From positions 1 to 21,623 of IMG/VR virus record IMGVR_UViG_3300028920_000295: a DNA stretch of 21,623 bases, one strand, 5' to 3'. A program made the position numbers and the translations under genes. Origin of the DNA: a virus. Of the stretch, positions 18,513-21,623 are shown in pieces; the stretch's first letter is position 1; the number at the start of each line of letters is the position of its first letter. Under the pieces are notes generated by a model that saw only the letters and a list, made by a program, of their open reading frames with translations, searched no databases and was not told the DNA's origin.

Positions 18513-18900
18513 CTTCACCTCCCTTTTCAGAAGAAGCTTTATCTAAAGGAATTTCACTTACATCTATTCCTTCAGTTTGACCTGTTTGCTCAGCTATAAC
18601 ATCTTTTTGTGGTTTTTCTTCAGTTTTCTTCTCCTGTTTTGCTTCCGTTTTGCCATCCCATTTTAAATCAGATTCTGGCCAAAAAACATTTTCCTCGCCT
18701 TTATTTTTAAAATTAATATCAAATCTCTTCAATAAAAAATCAGCCATTTTAGAAAAATTAGATCCAGTTCTAAAGTTAAAATCAACAGTTTGCTCTCTTA
18801 AATTAAACCCTTTTCCTGCTGCCAATGTCCTCATTAACTCTAATTTTAATTTTTCCTCTTTGCTCATACCTTTTTCTCTACTATTAATTAATTGAGCCAT
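18406..18900 (-). CDS. Charged disordered protein, 164 aa
   Basis: Residues 1-80 are ordered and helical (KEEKLKLELMRTLAAGKGF, FSKMADFLLKRFDINF). From residue 83 onward it is Lys, Glu, Gln, Asp and Asn with little hydrophobic content, so probably disordered; the overlapping zinc-ribbon gene begins inside it. The ATG follows AGGAGGAGTAAA. Its partner may be nucleic acid or another phage protein. I do not recognise it, but the ordered N-terminus suggests a genuine domain. Confidence 0.72.
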   Translation of the reverse strand: MAQLINSREKGMSKEEKLKLELMRTLAAGKGFNLREQTVDFNFRTGSNFSKMADFLLKRFDINFKNKGEENVFWPESDLKWDGKTEAKQEKKTEEKPQKDVIAEQTGQTEGIDVSEIPLDKASSEKGGEDDNKEENENKNNQAKKQNKKQEQEKGKTQKPEKDK

Positions 18901-18910
18901 TTTACTCCTC

Positions 18911-19528
18911 CTATTTTTTTATATTTTTCAAATCTTTTTTTAAAACTTCTCTTTCCTTTTCAACAAATTTTTTCACTATATCATATCTATACTTTTTATA
19001 TTTACTTAAAATAATATCAGTATATTTTCTTACCTTAAACCTATAATACAACATTCCAAATAATGCTAATAAAAATGAGTCAGCTTCATCATTAGTATTA
19101 ACGTCAACTTTAAAATTTTTAAAAACCTCTTTACAAATTATATTCTTATCCATTCCACTTGCATTTCCATTAACAAATTTTTTCAAAGTCATAGGTGATA
19201 TTTCTATCATTAAAATTTTGTTTTTATATAAATAATATCTTACTAATGATCCTAACTCAAATAAATTTAAAACTCCGCCTCTTCTATAAATTGGCAGACT
19301 TTCTATTGCAATTATTTCTATATTTTTGTATTCCTTAGTATATTTTATTATAAAACTTTTTATTTTTATTATTATCTCTAAATATCTAGAAAATCTAAAA
19401 TTAACATTTGATTTTGTTTTCTCACTAGTAATTGTTTCTAAACAAATTAATTTTCCTTTTTCATCTATTATAGTAATTCCAGTACTAGAAAGTGATAAAT
19501 CTAAACCAACAAAATATTTTTTACTCAT
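18911..19528 (-). CDS. RuvC-like Holliday junction resolvase, 205 aa
   Basis: The RNase-H-fold resolvase family: GLDLSLSSTG at residues 8-17 gives catalytic D10, IEIIAIESLP at 70-79 gives E76, and NTNDEADSFLLAL at 144-156 gives D147/D150. Length is close to phage and bacterial RuvC (about 170-200 residues). It would resolve recombination junctions or branched DNA before packaging. It overlaps the exonuclease gene by 8 nt, so both are probably translated together. RuvC-like proteins in phages often replace host resolvases. Confidence 0.86.
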   Translation of the reverse strand: MSKKYFVGLDLSLSSTGITIIDEKGKLICLETITSEKTKSNVNFRFSRYLEIIIKIKSFIIKYTKEYKNIEIIAIESLPIYRRGGVLNLFELGSLVRYYLYKNKILMIEISPMTLKKFVNGNASGMDKNIICKEVFKNFKVDVNTNDEADSFLLALFGMLYYRFKVRKYTDIILSKYKKYRYDIVKKFVEKEREVLKKDLKNIKK

Positions 19529-20393
19529 TTCCCAACTCTCTTACTAAAAAATTCATATTATATTTTTTTAAAATAGATAACAATTTTTTAAAATCATTTT
19601 TCTTTTCAATGTATTGAATATCATATCCTTCTGAAATTAACTCTTTTAATTTATAATTTTTTATTATTGTATCTTTATTTTTAATTATTTCAGAATACCA
19701 TTTATTGTCTTCTAAATAGCATTTGTCTATTACCTCTTCTATAGAATCAACATTTTCAATAAGCTCCCAAACTAATTTTTTTCTAATACCTGGAATTCCT
19801 TTAACATTTTCTTTTCCATCTCCAGTTATAGCTTTAAACAAACATTGCTTTTCTATATTTAAGTTGTATTTTTCTTCTATAGTCTCTCTATTAAAAATCT
19901 CATTTCCTTTTAATATTTTTATATCTTTTCTTAAAAGTAATTGAAACCAATCATTATCATTGCTTACAAGTAAAATTTCTTTACTTGTTTTTAATTCTCT
20001 TTTTACAAAAAAACATGCCAAATCATCAGCTTCATAACCATTTGAATAAGCTTGGTCTATATTATATAAAGATAATAAATACCTTAATTCTTTTACTTGT
20101 TTAAAAAAATTCTTTTTATCAGAATGATCTCTATTAGCTTTGTAATCATTACTGATAGATTTTTTGTATTTTGGTTTTGTGTCCCATAAAATAATTATTC
20201 TTTTACATTTATATTTTTTCTTTAAGTAATGTATAAATCTTATAACACCAAAAAATAAACCAGTTTCTTTCCCGTCTTTGCTTGTAAGGTCTCTATGAAC
20301 CCAAGAAAATTTATAAGAGATATTCATTCCATCTATTAATATAAGATCAAATCTTTCTTCCATATTTTTTATATTATCTAATGTTCCTTTCAT
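19521..20393 (-). CDS. 5'-3' exonuclease / flap endonuclease, 290 aa
   Basis: A FEN/PIN-fold nuclease of the phage T5 D15 and polymerase I N-terminal domain type, which removes 5' flaps and RNA primers. LILIDGMN (17-24) holds D21; IILWDTKP (67-74) holds D71; YKANRDH (84-90) is the conserved basic loop; GYEADDLACFF (119-129) holds E121, D123 and D124; VSNDNDWFQLL (143-153) holds D146 and D148; ITGDGKENVKGIPGI (189-203) is the helix-hairpin-helix region with D192. Start by ATGA overlap with the HNH gene. It lies in a recombination cluster. Confidence 0.92.
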   Translation of the reverse strand: MKGTLDNIKNMEERFDLILIDGMNISYKFSWVHRDLTSKDGKETGLFFGVIRFIHYLKKKYKCKRIIILWDTKPKYKKSISNDYKANRDHSDKKNFFKQVKELRYLLSLYNIDQAYSNGYEADDLACFFVKRELKTSKEILLVSNDNDWFQLLLRKDIKILKGNEIFNRETIEEKYNLNIEKQCLFKAITGDGKENVKGIPGIRKKLVWELIENVDSIEEVIDKCYLEDNKWYSEIIKNKDTIIKNYKLKELISEGYDIQYIEKKNDFKKLLSILKKYNMNFLVRELGNE

Positions 20394-20686
20394 TTTATTA
20401 TTAAATAATTAAAATCCTCTAAACTTGCTAATCCTCTTTTTATTTTTAATAAATTGTTATACCTTTCTCTTCCTACATAAATATCAATTGCTTTTTCCTT
20501 TTTTTTCTTCCCATATTTTCCTTCAAAAACTCTATGTAAATAATTACAACAATATATTCCATTCTCTAAAATATTTTTCGTTCTTTTGCATCCTCTTGGA
20601 ATTATATGATGTGGGCTACATTCTTCAACACTACAATGTGGACATTTATTGTTATATTTCCTTGCTACTTCCTTTTCCCAACTCAA
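20390..20686 (-). CDS. HNH endonuclease, 98 aa, TTG start
   Basis: CPHC (C15, C18) and C23 lead into HHIIPRG (26-32) with catalytic His pair H26/H27, then LENGIYCC with N42, and LHRVFEG with H51: the full HNH pattern with structural Cys. HNH nucleases in phages act in packaging, homing or recombination; its place between an SMC-like ATPase and a flap endonuclease suggests a role in DNA processing, or a homing element. TTG at 20686 is the only start, with AAGGAG 13 bases upstream, and overlaps the upstream gene by 35 nt. Confidence 0.84.
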   Translation of the reverse strand: MSWEKEVARKYNNKCPHCSVEECSPHHIIPRGCKRTKNILENGIYCCNYLHRVFEGKYGKKKKEKAIDIYVGRERYNNLLKIKRGLASLEDFNYLIIK

Positions 20687-20870
20687 ATGATTTGCTTATC
20701 TCCTTTTTTGCACTATTAATATATTCATATTTTGTATGTTTGTCTATTTCCAACTTTAATTCTAATTTATTATCTTTCGGAGAAATTTTAACATCACTTT
20801 CTCTTTGGTTAGTATCAAATACATTTATTGATTTATCAGTAATAATCATTACTCTCATTATTTTTGACAT
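20652..20870 (-). CDS. Hypothetical protein, 72 aa
   Basis: I choose the ATG at 20870, six bases after GGAG, over the ATG at 20882 that overlaps the previous stop but lacks a ribosome binding site. The product is mostly strands (IMRVMIITDKSINVFDTN; NKLELKLEIDKHTKYEYI) with a short C-terminal helix. It resembles a small beta domain and may accompany the ATPase encoded just upstream. Unrecognised. Confidence 0.68.
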   Translation of the reverse strand: MSKIMRVMIITDKSINVFDTNQRESDVKISPKDNKLELKLEIDKHTKYEYINSAKKEISKSFELGKGSSKEI

Positions 20871-20881
20871 ATTATTCTCCA

Positions 20882-21623
20882 TTATAAAATATTTTTTATA
20901 TAACTTGTATTTGTGTTTCCATTCTTTTCAATTCTTATTAAATTTGGGAAAGAATCTTGGAGCTCAGTATGACTAATAATAAAAATTTGTTTAAATATAG
21001 ATTTAAGATAATTTATAACATTTGTCATTTGTTCTCTATGATATTTGTCAAGAGATGCAAAAACTTCATCTAAAATTATAATATCAAACCAAGCTCTTTC
21101 TCTCTGAGACAATATTCTACTTAATGCCATTCTTATAGAAAAGTTTATTATTGTCTTCTCTCCACCACTAAAACTTTCATATTTTCTTAAATTATTATTG
21201 TTTTCTATAAATATATCTAGGGTATCTTTCACATTTCCTGATTTATTCTCCTTTAACGTTTCAAATATTATCTTTTTATTATCATCACTAATATCATTCA
21301 ATATCTTATTTGCTTCATCTTGAATCTCATCTATCGAAATTTTAATTATTTCAGCTATTATTCCATTTTTACTAAAAATATTTTTTAACATGTTGTAAAC
21401 GTTAGCATCATCATACAAAATCTTAAGTTCATATTTCAATTTATCTACATCTTTTTTTCTAGAATTATATTCATTAATTTGAGAAGTTAATTCACTTAAC
21501 CTCTCTACTATTTCATCTTTTTCTATTCTTAATTCAGATAAATTTTTTTCTAAATTTTTATCAATATTTTTTAATTTGCTTTTCAGATCTTTTCTTTTTA
21601 AATTTAATTCTTTAATTTTCTTA
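20882..21623 (-). CDS. SbcC/Rad50/gp46-like SMC ATPase, C-terminal part
   Basis: Only the C-terminal lobe is in the window; the frame is open to the right edge, so a TTG at 21439 is internal. It begins with a coiled-coil arm (repeated K-E-L-x-L patterns) that returns to the ABC head. SFSGGEKTIIN (about 21175-21143) is the ABC signature, DIIILDEVFASLD (about 21085-21047) is Walker B and D-loop, and FIISHTE supplies the H-loop. Such ATPases pair with an SbcD/Mre11-type nuclease to process DNA ends, as T4 gp46 does with gp47. A nuclease subunit may lie upstream. Its stop overlaps the next start by one base. Confidence 0.92.
   Translation of the reverse strand, partial: KKIKELNLKRKDLKSKLKNIDKNLEKNLSELRIEKDEIVERLSELTSQINEYNSRKKDVDKLKYELKILYDDANVYNMLKNIFSKNGIIAEIIKISIDEIQDEANKILNDISDDNKKIIFETLKENKSGNVKDTLDIFIENNNNLRKYESFSGGEKTIINFSIRMALSRILSQRERAWFDIIILDEVFASLDKYHREQMTNVINYLKSIFKQIFIISHTELQDSFPNLIRIEKNGNTNTSYIKNIL

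Noticed and set aside
18513-18518. GTG start for the zinc-ribbon gene at 18518
   Set aside because: It overlaps the GGAGG site; the ATG at 18512 is better spaced.
20882-21439. A complete 185-residue protein starting with TTG at 21439
   Set aside because: The same frame continues without a stop to the right edge and reads as a coiled-coil arm, so this is the C-terminus of a longer SMC-like ATPase.
1-21623. tRNA genes, CRISPR arrays, insertion sequences and retron-like elements
   Set aside because: I saw no tRNA-like T-loop GGTTCGAATCC pattern on either strand, no regularly spaced repeats, no transposase and no reverse transcriptase.

Overview
This window looks like part of a tailed double-stranded DNA phage (Caudoviricetes) with a very AT-rich genome, roughly a quarter G+C by eye. 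Every gene I can support reads leftward on the minus strand. Genes are packed end to end: many neighbours share ATGA or GTGA stop/start overlaps, most starts carry AGGAG-type ribosome binding sites, and no gap reaches 300 bases. The phage hallmarks are a GpA-type terminase large subunit and YopX, DUF3310, HNH and recombination genes. Strong Shine-Dalgarno sites, low G+C and the types of small accessory protein suggest a host among the Bacillota (Clostridia-like) or another AT-rich group such as Fusobacteriota. The host cannot be fixed from this sequence. TGG encodes Trp and TAA, TAG and TGA all end genes, so the code looks standard.

Reading in transcription order (right to left). (1) 21623-18900 is a DNA recombination/repair block: the C-terminus of an SbcC/Rad50/gp46-like ATPase, a small unknown protein, an HNH nuclease, a 5'-3' exonuclease/flap endonuclease and a RuvC-like resolvase. 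(2) 18900-16943 holds a charged disordered protein, an overlapping Cys-rich protein and a lytic-transglycosylase-like protein anchored at both ends in the membrane. (3) 16971-12198 is a long run of small proteins, many with Cys pairs that look like zinc knuckles, plus DUF3310, two HTH-like proteins and a probable nested gene. (4) 12060-11371 is a protein with an HGG-like Cys/His motif that may be a small terminase subunit. (5) 11324-8837 holds a pyrimidine-dimer-glycosylase-like protein with a zinc-ribbon insert, a YopX protein and small accessory genes. (6) 8788-5289 holds small proteins, a freestanding NUMOD/HNH endonuclease and a candidate -1 frameshift gene. (7) 5233-1427 is an operon of small proteins, including a PC4-like single-stranded-DNA-binding protein and a small membrane protein, that ends in the terminase large subunit. 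(8) 1342-1 holds short unknown genes and a partial gene with an in-frame TAA.

The most striking non-coding signal is a repeated promoter-like motif, GTTWA-N14-TGTATATAT on the minus strand. It occurs four times with exactly the same spacing (5256-5283, 7866-7893, 8808-8835, 11341-11368). Each copy lies just after one gene's stop codon and 17-23 nt before the next start. A looser variant may precede the 1342 gene. These copies divide the region below 11.4 kb into transcription units, and I propose a phage-specific or phage-modified promoter class.

Other points of interest are overprinted reading frames (15263-15448 inside 15225-15653; 18406-18512), a candidate A9 slippery site at 6119-6127, a zinc-ribbon insertion in the repair enzyme, and a terminase gene clearly richer in G+C than its surroundings.
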